Of a stretch of DNA of 64,000 bases, positions 35,850 to 44,148 are shown one piece after another. The first letter of the stretch is position 1. Each line of letters begins with the position of its first letter. Origin of the DNA: Phycisphaerales bacterium (lineage in GTDB: Bacteria > Planctomycetota > Phycisphaerae > UBA1845); the NCBI GenBank assembly GCA_020852275.1, contig JADZBE010000007.1:186001-250000 (forward strand). Reading direction: 5' to 3'. The notes beneath the pieces are model-generated. The model did no database searches. It had not been told where the DNA came from and was given only the letters and a program-made list of their open reading frames with translations. The translations under genes and the position numbers were made by a program.

Positions 35850-37070
35850 ATGCCGCTCGTGGTTGCGGACCCTGAAAGCGGGAGCACATCCGGCGGCCGG
35901 CGGGAGCGCCGCGCGCCTTGGATCGAGCTGCGCCCCTGCGCGCGCCAGATGTTCATTTTCAAGCGCATGATCAAGGCGGTTTCGCCCGGAGCGCGTCCCG
36001 GCGACATCGTCCAGGTATACGACCGGCAGGGTACGCTGCTGGGTCATGCGCATTACAACCCGCATTCGCAGATCGCCGTCCGCATGTTGCGATTCGGCTC
36101 GGGGGACGTGGATGAGTGTTTCCTGCGGGACGCGATCTCGCGGGCTGCGATCCTGCGCACGGGCACGCTGCGGCTTGCAGAGTGCACCGACGCGTATCGC
36201 GTCATTCACGCCGAGGGCGACGGGCTTTCCGGGCTGGTGGTCGATCGCTACGGCGACGTGCTGTCGATCGAGCTTTTCAGCCTCGGCATGTACCGCATGA
36301 TCGACAGCTTGCTCCCGATGCTGCATGAGGCCTGCGGAACGCGCCATCACCGGGCTGCGACCTCCGCGCGCGTGGAGGAGCGCGAAGGCTTCACGGCTCG
36401 AAAGATTGAATCGCCGGACCTGCCCGGCGAGGTGCGCATCACGGAGCATGGCGTGCGTTTTCGCGTGTCGTTTGCGGAAGGGCACAAGACCGGGTTTTTC
36501 TGCGATCAGCGCGACAATCGCGCGCGGCTGGCGAGCTTCTGCGGCGGCGCGGAGGTGCTCGATGTCTGCTGCTACTCGGGAGGATTCGGGATCTACGCGG
36601 CGGTGAAGGGCGGGGCGAAGGAAGTCACGTGCGTCGATCTGGACGAGGAGGCCGTGGCGCTGGCGCGGCGCAACGCGGATCTGAATGCGGCGCGCGTCGC
36701 GACCGTTCACGCGGACGCCTTTGTTTATCTAAGGCAGATGCAACAGAACGGACGGGCGTTCGATGTGGTGGTGCTCGATCCGCCCAAGCTGATCTTCGGT
36801 CAGCGTGATGAAGGAGAGGGGCGCAAGAAGTATTTCGACCTGAATCGGCTGGCGCTGCCGGTGGTTCGTCCCGGGGGATTGCTGCTGACGTGCAGTTGCA
36901 GCGGGGCGCTCTCGCGGGAGGCGTTTCTGGAGATCCTCCGCGTGGTCGCTCATCAGACCGGGCGCGTCGTTCAAGTCCTCGCTGCGACAGGCGCGGGACC
37001 GGATCATCCTTTCCGCACCGACGTACCCGAAGGCGAGTACCTCAAGGCGCTGTGGCTGCGCGTGCAGTAG
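35850..37070 (+). CDS. rlmI: 23S rRNA (cytosine-C5) methyltransferase, RlmI family
   Basis: 406 aa. A PUA-like N-terminal domain (VSPGARPGDIVQVYDRQGTLLGHAHYNP) precedes a class I methyltransferase: KTGFFCDQRDNR, SAM-binding VLDVCCYSGGFG, acidic VDLDEEAV, catalytic VLDPPKL and the cysteine motif LLTCSCSG. The arrangement matches RlmI/YccW, which makes m5C in 23S rRNA. The first about 25 residues are not conserved, so the start could be further in. Confidence 0.9.
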   Translation: MPLVVADPESGSTSGGRRERRAPWIELRPCARQMFIFKRMIKAVSPGARPGDIVQVYDRQGTLLGHAHYNPHSQIAVRMLRFGSGDVDECFLRDAISRAAILRTGTLRLAECTDAYRVIHAEGDGLSGLVVDRYGDVLSIELFSLGMYRMIDSLLPMLHEACGTRHHRAATSARVEEREGFTARKIESPDLPGEVRITEHGVRFRVSFAEGHKTGFFCDQRDNRARLASFCGGAEVLDVCCYSGGFGIYAAVKGGAKEVTCVDLDEEAVALARRNADLNAARVATVHADAFVYLRQMQQNGRAFDVVVLDPPKLIFGQRDEGEGRKKYFDLNRLALPVVRPGGLLLTCSCSGALSREAFLEILRVVAHQTGRVVQVLAATGAGPDHPFRTDVPEGEYLKALWLRVQ

Positions 37071-37399
37071 GCGCCCGACGCGTGGGCATGGCCCCGGTTT
37101 CGGACTCGAGAGCGCGGCCCATGTTTCCACCCGTTGCGTGTGGCACCGGTTTCCAACCGGTGGGTGTAGCACAGGTTTCCAACCTGTGCAGCCACAAGAA
37201 CGCGCCAACCTCGCCCAGCGCCAACCGCGCCAGAACCTCGGTCCGGGCCGTCAATCCGCTCGAATGAAACGCACGATTTCCCCAGCGATTTCCCACGGCG
37301 TGCGGCGGGTGGCACGGTCAACGGTACTCCGTTGGCCGTGGTCTTACCCTGGTCCCCACGGCCTGGCGAGTACGCCTGACCGTGCCACCCGGTTTCCCT
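37071..37399. repeat. Repeat-filled gap with a second copy of the aroK 3' end
   Basis: No independent gene. 37138-37195 holds paired motifs of the form CACCGGTTTCCAACCGGTG and CACAGGTTTCCAACCTGTG. 37251-37305 is a near-copy of the end of the shikimate kinase coding sequence, read on the minus strand as RTPWEIAGEIVRFIRAD plus stop. 37308-37390 is a multi-hairpin element (see its own entry). Confidence 0.75.
37308..37390. repeat. 82-bp multi-hairpin dispersed element, copy 1
   Basis: Outer ends GGGTGGCACGGTC and GACCGTGCCACCC are perfect complements; inside are two further hairpins, CAACGGtactCCGTTG and CAGGCGagtaCGCCTG. A second full copy lies at 54354-54434 and a partial one at 10454-10485. 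Size and end symmetry suggest a MITE- or REP-like mobile unit. Confidence 0.85.
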
Positions 37400-39595
37400 T
37401 CAGCGAGCTTCCCTCCGGCAAATCGTGGACACGATTTGCCCAATCTCCGACGCGATTTCCCACGGCGTGCGGTGCGTCGTGTCGATCGTGCGATCAGCCG
37501 CGCCCTGGTAAAGCGGGGCGCGACGGTCCAGCACGGCACGAACCTCGTCCAGACCACCCCGTGAAGTCAGCGCGGGCCTGCCTGCGCGGCTGCTGGCGTC
37601 CTCCTCCAGGCGCCGGTGCAGCGTTTCCGGCGAAGCGGTCAACCAGATGATCTCCGCCAGGCGCTTCAAGCACGCTCCATTCTCGGGATCCTCGATCGCC
37701 CCCCCCCCGACGGAAATGACGCAAGGCGGCCGTCCTGGCAGCGCGGCGATGACCTCGCGTTCGATGCGGCGAAACGACGGCTCGCCCTCCTGCTCGAAGA
37801 TTTCGCGGATCGTCCGCCCCGCTCGCGCGACGATCATCTCATCCGTGTCCACGTGGGCAACGCCCAGCAGCCGCGCGAGATGTCGCGCCACCGTCGTCTT
37901 TCCACTGCCGCGGTATCCGATCAAGGCGATGCTCCGTTTCAGCGAAGCCCGGTTCTCCGGCATCGGCGCAGGCGCGACAACGCTCCCTCGCCGGTGCAGC
38001 TCGGCCTCGACCCATGCACGCAGGCGCGACGTCACAGCGCGCAACCCGGTCCACAGAAGAAACTGCGCCGCGGCCTGCCGGACGAACATCTCCACTCCGT
38101 CCAGGGTCGGCACGCCGAGTCGCCCGGCATCAGCCAGCAAGGCCGTGCGCTGCGGGTTGTAAACCAGGTCGAACACCAGCGTGCGGCGCGCGACGCCTTC
38201 ATCGGTGACGGGTGATTCGGCCGTTCGCGGCGACATGCCGACGCAGGTCGCGTTGATCAGAACGCCGTCGCGCGCGTCGTTGCGACGGGACCAGTCCGCG
38301 CATTCGCACCCGAACTCATCCGCCAGCCGCCGTGCGGCGTCATCCCGCTTTCCCATGACGCACGCCCGGCATCCCAGCAGAATCAGCGCGCCCAGCACGG
38401 CCCGCGCCGCTCCGCCCGTGCCGAGTACGTCCACTGCCATGCCGGCCGGCTCAAGCCCCAGCGATTCAAGAGCCGCCGTCAGCGCGTCCGCGACGGCTGG
38501 AGCATCGGTGTTGTGTGCATGAAGTCGACCGTCGCGCAGCACGAGCGTATTGGCGGCGGCGATGCGGCGCGTCAGGACATCGGGTACGTCGTCGGCGCAG
38601 CGCAGGGCGCGTTCCTTGTGCGGCATGGTTACGCTGAAGCCGCCCACGTCGAGCCATGGACGCCTGCGCACGCCTTCCACGAAGCGCTTCAGCGCGTCTT
38701 CACCGCGCACGAGGAGCGGCAGGTACACCGCGTTGAGAGCGTGCTCCGCGAACAACCGGTTGAATATTCGCGGGCTCAGCGAGTGCACGACCGGATCGCC
38801 GAGGACGCCGAACCACCGCGTGTTGGCGTCGATCACGTCCCACCGGTACAGGGTCTTCAGTTGCTCGACGGTGACCTGCCCCGGGGCGGTGGAGGATTCC
38901 GGCTGGACCGCCGCGTAGCTGCCCCCTGCTCCGAACTTCTTCGCCAGCACGCGAGAAAGAAGGCCTTCCTCGCCCATGCAGATGGCCGTCGCGGGCTGGC
39001 GCGGCGCGTCAGCTTGGTCTTCTTCGCCCGTAAACTCGCCGCCGTCGTCGCCCTTCGGCGTTTGACCGCGGCGCGATCGAACCAGTTCCAGTGCCGTGAA
39101 GTTGTCCCCGATGTCTTGCGGCTTCCATGCGAGCTTGGCCACGACATCCGCGCGGGCGGCGCAAATTTCCTGCAAGACGGTCGGCGGATCAGCGATTGGC
39201 GCGTCGAATCGATGGTGCGAGAGGATCAAGCGAACGCGGCCATTGGCAGGGTCCGTGGCCGCGAGCAGGACTTTCTGGCGAATGTTGTCGGATCGGCGCC
39301 AGTCGGCCAGCTCGAAATCGACCCAGGCGCCCGTTCCGCGCGCCGCCTCGATCAGCCGCGCGACGCGCTGCATCGTGCCCCCGGTAAACGCGCCGCCTTC
39401 CGCTCCGCTGCGGCAGGTTACGATCCAGATCATTCGCGGATGCGCCGCCACCAGCGCGCGCAGCGGCTCAGCCGGGCCGTCGTACCCGTCGATCCGCAAC
39501 TCGATCGCCGGCGCGCCGTCGGCACAGGCGCGCTCCACCAGGGCGGCGGCCTGCTCCGGCGAATCCACCGGGATTGAAGCGACGAGTCGAGTCAC
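37400..39595 (-). CDS. aroDEK: Trifunctional shikimate-pathway fusion AroD-AroE-AroK
   Basis: 731 aa from GTG 39595, with AGGAA seven bases upstream. Residues 1-230: type I 3-dehydroquinate dehydratase (LILSHHRF with His127/128; Schiff-base Lys154 in AKLAW), with an extra loop at about 173-200. Residues 261-535: shikimate dehydrogenase (GDPVVHSLSP, MPHK Lys327, NTD Asp364, GTGGAARAV). Residues 554-731: shikimate kinase (Walker A GYRGSGKTT, DTDEMI, GGGAI). It runs three consecutive steps, 3-dehydroquinate to shikimate-3-phosphate. The end (after PWEIA) comes from sequence abutting a palindrome at 37417-37440, and a normal-looking alternative end lies downstream. Confidence 0.95.
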   Translation of the reverse strand: MTRLVASIPVDSPEQAAALVERACADGAPAIELRIDGYDGPAEPLRALVAAHPRMIWIVTCRSGAEGGAFTGGTMQRVARLIEAARGTGAWVDFELADWRRSDNIRQKVLLAATDPANGRVRLILSHHRFDAPIADPPTVLQEICAARADVVAKLAWKPQDIGDNFTALELVRSRRGQTPKGDDGGEFTGEEDQADAPRQPATAICMGEEGLLSRVLAKKFGAGGSYAAVQPESSTAPGQVTVEQLKTLYRWDVIDANTRWFGVLGDPVVHSLSPRIFNRLFAEHALNAVYLPLLVRGEDALKRFVEGVRRRPWLDVGGFSVTMPHKERALRCADDVPDVLTRRIAAANTLVLRDGRLHAHNTDAPAVADALTAALESLGLEPAGMAVDVLGTGGAARAVLGALILLGCRACVMGKRDDAARRLADEFGCECADWSRRNDARDGVLINATCVGMSPRTAESPVTDEGVARRTLVFDLVYNPQRTALLADAGRLGVPTLDGVEMFVRQAAAQFLLWTGLRAVTSRLRAWVEAELHRRGSVVAPAPMPENRASLKRSIALIGYRGSGKTTVARHLARLLGVAHVDTDEMIVARAGRTIREIFEQEGEPSFRRIEREVIAALPGRPPCVISVGGGAIEDPENGACLKRLAEIIWLTASPETLHRRLEEDASSRAGRPALTSRGGLDEVRAVLDRRAPLYQGAADRTIDTTHRTPWEIASEIGQIVSTICRREAR

Positions 39596-39672
39596 GATGA
39601 CGTTCCTGTCGGCGCCGCGGATTTCGGCGAACCGCGTCGGCGCGCCTCACATGTTGCCACGCGGCGCTTGAG

Positions 39673-41076
39673 TCACCTGTCGCCGCGCGGCGCCCGCGCC
39701 ACGTGGTTGACGACCGCGGGAAACTTGCCGGATGCGGTGCGCGCGATGCGCTCCACGCGCTCGACGGTGATCCGCGCCGCACCCACCCGATCCGCCAGAT
39801 TCCGCCGGATCTCCGCTCCATCCTCGTCGTGGTAACCCGCGCCCGGGACCACGCGGACCCGGAAACTGTCCGGCGCTTCCTGCACGATCTGGCACTCACG
39901 CACGTGCGCGACGCCCTTGAAGACCGGATCCAGCCGTCCGATGCGACGACCGTCAGGCGTCATCAGCACCTCGTCCACCCGGCCTTCCAGTCGCTCGATG
40001 ATAGGCAGCGCGCTGCCGCACGGACAGCGGCGGTCGGTCAGCGCGCCGCGATCGCCGATGCGATAGCGGATGAACACTTGCCCGAAGTTGATCAAGCTCG
40101 TGCAGACAAGCTCGCCGACTTCCCCGCGCGGCGCAAGCCTGCCCGCGTCATCGAGCACTTCCACCAGTCCGTAATCGCAACTGACGTGCATGGCGCCGTG
40201 CCCGCACTCGGCCGCAAAGACGCACAGCTCGCCCGCTCCGTACTGATCGAAGACGCAACAACCGAAGGCGCGTTCGATCTCCGTCCGCTGATGGTCGAAC
40301 AGCGTTTCAGAGCTGGTGATCGCGCAGCGCAGGCCGAGCGGCGTCTCGCCCGCGTCGATCATGAACCGCGCCAGCGCGTGCAGGCTGGACGGGTAGCCGA
40401 GGATCGCGTGATACGGACGCCGCCGCAGCTCGCGCACATAGTGGGGCAGGTTCCGATCCGACAGGTGGTAGCTTGAAAGATAAAGCTGTTTCCATGCGTG
40501 GTTATACACCCAGAAGGGGGGGCGCGTCCGCGTTGCCGGTGCGACGAGCTGACCGCCCATCATGATGAACGGCAAGCGCCCGAACTCCATGCCGGCCGGT
40601 CGGCGACACCGCGCCTCAAAGTAGGCAAAGGAGGTCTGCGCGGCCTCATCGGTGCGGTACAGTTGCAGCGGCGCGCCGGTCGTTCCGCTTGTGCCGAGGC
40701 GCGAGAATCGGCGAAGCGGGATGCGCTCGTCGAGAAACGCTTCGGGCCGCGCCTGCATGTCGGGCTTGGTCAGCAGCGGCAGTCTTGCGAGATCCGCCGG
40801 CGCACGAACGCAGGCCGGATCGATGCCTTCACGCCGGAACAACTCCCGGTAGTGGGGGACGTGCGCCGCTGCATGTCCCACCATGTCAGTCAGCGCGGCC
40901 CGAACATGTTGTTCCAGTCTTTCCGGAGACCAGCCGCCCCGCTGCGCCACCAGCGGCACAAGACGGCGATACATCGCGCCGTAGCGCCGTCGCGTCAGTC
41001 GCCACGCCGAGAATGTCGCCGCCGCGTCGCCGAGACCGGGCATCGTGAGGATGGCGCGAACCAGGCTCAAACCCAT
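39673..41076 (-). CDS. CapK/PaaK-like adenylate-forming ligase
   Basis: 467 aa from ATG 41076; 21 upstream in-frame codons are unlike the family. ANL-superfamily signatures: SRLGTSGTTGAPLQLYRT (P-loop), an aromatic/acidic core motif DQYGAGELCVFAAEC, and YRIGDRG before a Cys-containing RRCPCGSALP segment, the hallmark of the phenylacetate-CoA ligase/CapK branch. Substrate cannot be told; CapK-type members are linked to polysaccharide or lipid decoration rather than phenylacetate. It lies 77 bp upstream of aroDEK on the same strand. Confidence 0.85.
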   Translation of the reverse strand: MGLSLVRAILTMPGLGDAAATFSAWRLTRRRYGAMYRRLVPLVAQRGGWSPERLEQHVRAALTDMVGHAAAHVPHYRELFRREGIDPACVRAPADLARLPLLTKPDMQARPEAFLDERIPLRRFSRLGTSGTTGAPLQLYRTDEAAQTSFAYFEARCRRPAGMEFGRLPFIMMGGQLVAPATRTRPPFWVYNHAWKQLYLSSYHLSDRNLPHYVRELRRRPYHAILGYPSSLHALARFMIDAGETPLGLRCAITSSETLFDHQRTEIERAFGCCVFDQYGAGELCVFAAECGHGAMHVSCDYGLVEVLDDAGRLAPRGEVGELVCTSLINFGQVFIRYRIGDRGALTDRRCPCGSALPIIERLEGRVDEVLMTPDGRRIGRLDPVFKGVAHVRECQIVQEAPDSFRVRVVPGAGYHDEDGAEIRRNLADRVGAARITVERVERIARTASGKFPAVVNHVARAPRGDR

Positions 41077-41761
41077 GGGATCCCAGTATCGGCCCGCCCC
41101 TGTCGTAAAGCCAGCCTTAGGGGGCGGCACCCGGATCAAGCAAAGGGGATCCGCATTCCGGCTTCACATCAGGGTCGCACAGCTATGCGCACTCCCGAGG
41201 CTGTCGCGAAAGTGGCCTCCAGCGTGCGCTCGTGTGCCGCGCGCGTTCGCAGCAGCGAGACGGCTTGCGGCTTGGCGCCCGGCTGGCCGGTCAGTGGGAG
41301 GGTGGCGAAATGCTGCGACTTGGTAGCAAAGTGACATACGTATGTCGCTGAGCGCTCGCCGGAGCGCTGCGGGAAGTTTCGGAGGTGGTCAAATGAGTCG
41401 AAAGGTCAAACACGGGCGGCGGAGGTAAGGCCAAAGTGCGACCCCGATCGTGCCTCCGCCGCCCACCCCCTTCCCGCTTGACGCTCAGGCCTCGATGCTG
41501 ATGCGGGTCCATCGCGCGAGGGGTGATCGCGCCGATCTTGCCGGCTCATCGCCAACCGCGTCCTCCCCCGGATTGCTCCTGAGGTTCCGGGCTACACCCC
41601 GGCATGCTCCGCGGGAGAGGTGCCAAGCCCCGGCCAGCCATTGCTGCGCCGTGCCCGTCGCCGAGTCCGCTGCTTGCAAAGACGCCTCGCCCGTTGACCG
41701 CGTGTATCACCGAATTCGGTTGAGCTGGAGAGTTGCGCCCTGCACCGGCGGGAAAACAAAC
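41077..41761. other. Gene-free intergenic region
   Basis: Apart from a terminator at its end, this stretch between two minus-strand genes shows no convincing coding frame. A short AT-richer palindrome GACATACGTATGTC lies at 41332-41345 and could be an operator for the ligase gene about 255 bp downstream, but nothing else supports this. Confidence 0.4.
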
Positions 41762-41794
41762 AAGGACCGCGATGCCCAAGGCATCGCGGTCCTT
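41762..41794 (-). terminator. Intrinsic terminator of the secreted-protein gene
   Basis: A perfect 15-bp inverted repeat (AAGGACCGCGATGCC and its complement) with a 3-base loop. On the minus strand it is followed by TGTTTGTTTTCC. It lies 37 bp after the stop of the gene at 41832-42929. Confidence 0.88.
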
Positions 41795-41831
41795 CACTTA
41801 CTCACTCAACGACTGCCCGCAGTCCTTCGCG

Positions 41832-42929
41832 CTAGTTGCACGAAGTGTTGCGGTACAGCGTGGCCGCAACCACGTCGCTCGTGGCGGACACGGTGTGCGG
41901 AGAGCCGGAAGCCAGCCCCGGGAACTTCATGTTGCAGCGACCGCTCGGGCGGACCTGCTTGTTGTTATTCGCGCCGCCGTCGAGGCGGAACGTCACGCGG
42001 GTGCCCGCGGGCCCGAAGTTCTTGGCGCGGGCCGTCAGCGTGCCGTTCTTGCACGCCGCGCGCAGTTTCGGCGAGGTCGGCGTGCCGGCCTTCCAGAACG
42101 AGGTCATCGCGCACAGCGGGTTCATGCAGTTTCCGAGGTCGTTGTTCTTGCACTCGCCGGAGTCGATGACCCCGTCGTTGTCCAAGTCGCTGTGATGACG
42201 CTTGCCGTTGTTGCCTTCATTGAGCGGCTGGTTGTCGCCCCAGAGCATCGGCTGCGCAGTCGTGGCGAGCGTGCCGAATTCGTCCTGGGCATAGACGACT
42301 TTGTACGAGCCGCTGCCGTCTGCCGGTCCGAGCACATTGGCGCTCGTGGAACACAGGCCGAGGTCCGCAATGTAGTAACCGACGTCCTTGCTCGACGCGA
42401 GAACGCCGAAATCAACCGCGACGCCGTCCACAAAACCGCCGCTGGTGCAGTTGCCGGAGGATTCCCAGTTCTCCAACATGCTGATGAAGATCACGCAGCG
42501 CTCGGATGTCCCCGCGCCGCCGACCTGCCACCACCACGCGTGCTCAATGCGGCCAAAATCCGCGGCGCTGCAGCCGCCCTGGGCCGCGAAGTCCTCAACG
42601 AAAACCCGATCCTGGGTCGTATCGGAGAATTTGAAACGTCCGGAGCCAAGCCCGCAGTCCAGACCATAGAAGCCATCGCCGGGAAGCTGCGTGCGCGTGT
42701 CCGTGCCGACGGCGTCGTAGCACAGCCAGCCGCCGCAGTCTTCCGACACGCCCGGCTCGGTCCACTCAATCCAGTCGCCGAGAATGTTGCCCAACTCGTC
42801 GATCTTGGCGATTGCCACCGGCGAGACGCGAACGCCTTCCTCCACCTGCTCGAGCTGAAGCTGAGCAAAGGTCGAGGTCGCCAGCCCGCCGGTTGCCAGC
42901 AGCGACATCAGGAAAAGACTCTTACGCAT
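41832..42929 (-). CDS. Secreted protein with the shared C-terminal domain
   Basis: 365 aa from ATG 42929, which has the strong GAGGAGG Shine-Dalgarno; 77 upstream in-frame codons are not plausible. Signal peptide cut after STFAQ. The body is Trp/Gly/Cys-rich (EDCGGWLCYDAVGTD, GRIEHAWWWQVGGAGTSE, a calcium-loop-like DLDNDGVIDSGE). The last about 80 residues (RAACKNGTLTARAK, GTRVTFRLDGGAN, GSPHTVSATS, ending RNTSCN) match the ends of the M23 peptidase and the metalloprotease. No enzyme motif is visible. A strong terminator follows. Confidence 0.85.
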   Translation of the reverse strand: MRKSLFLMSLLATGGLATSTFAQLQLEQVEEGVRVSPVAIAKIDELGNILGDWIEWTEPGVSEDCGGWLCYDAVGTDTRTQLPGDGFYGLDCGLGSGRFKFSDTTQDRVFVEDFAAQGGCSAADFGRIEHAWWWQVGGAGTSERCVIFISMLENWESSGNCTSGGFVDGVAVDFGVLASSKDVGYYIADLGLCSTSANVLGPADGSGSYKVVYAQDEFGTLATTAQPMLWGDNQPLNEGNNGKRHHSDLDNDGVIDSGECKNNDLGNCMNPLCAMTSFWKAGTPTSPKLRAACKNGTLTARAKNFGPAGTRVTFRLDGGANNNKQVRPSGRCNMKFPGLASGSPHTVSATSDVVAATLYRNTSCN

Positions 42930-44148
42930 AACCGAGATCCTCCTCAAAAGAACGGATGCCTCCTCCCTCGCACCAACGCCCGGCGCGTGGAGCAACTCCA
43001 CCCTGTGCACTCGACGGCGCTCCTTCCAGCGCCGGTTTCGCTCGTCGCCATCCGCCGACCCCGCGGCTAAGCCGCAGGCACGGCGCTTGACCGGGGAATT
43101 GAATCCGCAGGCTAAACCTTGCCGCAAACGGAGATCAGCCTGCCTGCATCCAGCCGCCACCCACTCCCGATGGGTCGGGTTGACGGACGTGTACAGATTC
43201 CCCCCTTATCTACTCTAGCTTAACCACTCGACGAAGCCTCGTCAATGCTTTTTCTCAGGAGCCTTCGCACCTCGCCCAGGTCCGATACCACACCCTTCGC
43301 CCCCTGGTTGCCCATTTTAACACAGCCGCACGTACCTGCCCCCGATCGGGTCTCGAGAACCACCCGTCAAGGCCAAATCTCGTCCTGAGCCTTGCGCCGG
43401 GAAAGAGCAGGCGGAAACCGCGCCGTACACCCGAGAACCTGGAACCGCCGCCAAGCCACGGATCGGAAGTCTTGCGGCGCGGTTCAGCGCATTCGTCATT
43501 CCGCGCGGGAGGCGACGTGAAAGGGTCAGCCCATGTGCTTGCGCTGCGCTCTGCGGCCAGAGGAAGGCTGGTCCCACCGAATCGCGCGCGAGGGTTCTCG
43601 AAACCGCTTGGAGTCGCGCGTCGGAACTCGCTCCGCGCCAGCGCCATGGGGCTCCTCTAGCCGGGCCATTCTGGCCATGGCGTTCAAGGGTGGGCGCCTC
43701 CGAGCCGGGCATTGTGGACTTCGCTTCAGCCGACTTTCACGTTCCATCGGATAAGCATCGCCGCCGGCGCACCTGCGCCGCGCGAGCGGCAAAACATGGC
43801 AGCATTCGGCCTGTGGCGGTTTGATCTGATTCGCAGCGACTCAGCGGAAGCCGATTTTCAGCGCATACTTTGCTGCGGTGCGAAGCGATCACTCGCAGGC
43901 ACAAGCGGAAAACGCTGGGAGTCATCGAGCGCCCGCCTGAGAGCGTGCTTTGTTGCGACAAGAACCCACAACTACGCACGAACGCGGACTGGTCCCTAAG
44001 CCGATGGGCTTGTAAGCTCAATTGGCCGAAAAAGTTGCAGGCGCAGCGCGTTCGCCGCGGCGTAGTGTGTGGCCTCGGCGGACGCGAAGTTGACGAATCG
44101 TCAACGGGCCGGCTGTGAAACCGAAGAACGATGATGGAGGTCTATTCG
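42930..44148. other. Largest gene-free region (about 1.2 kb)
   Basis: Divergent promoters must lie at each end. Between them, frames on both strands are short, lack ribosome-binding sites and show shadow-like composition (Arg/Ser/Pro-rich). I see no tRNA, rRNA, CRISPR or repeat array. A structured RNA cannot be excluded. Confidence 0.45.

Noticed and set aside
43255..43712. Possible minus-strand small genes
   Set aside because: Two overlapping frames lack ribosome-binding sites and any hydrophobic or domain pattern; Arg/Ser-rich shadow composition.
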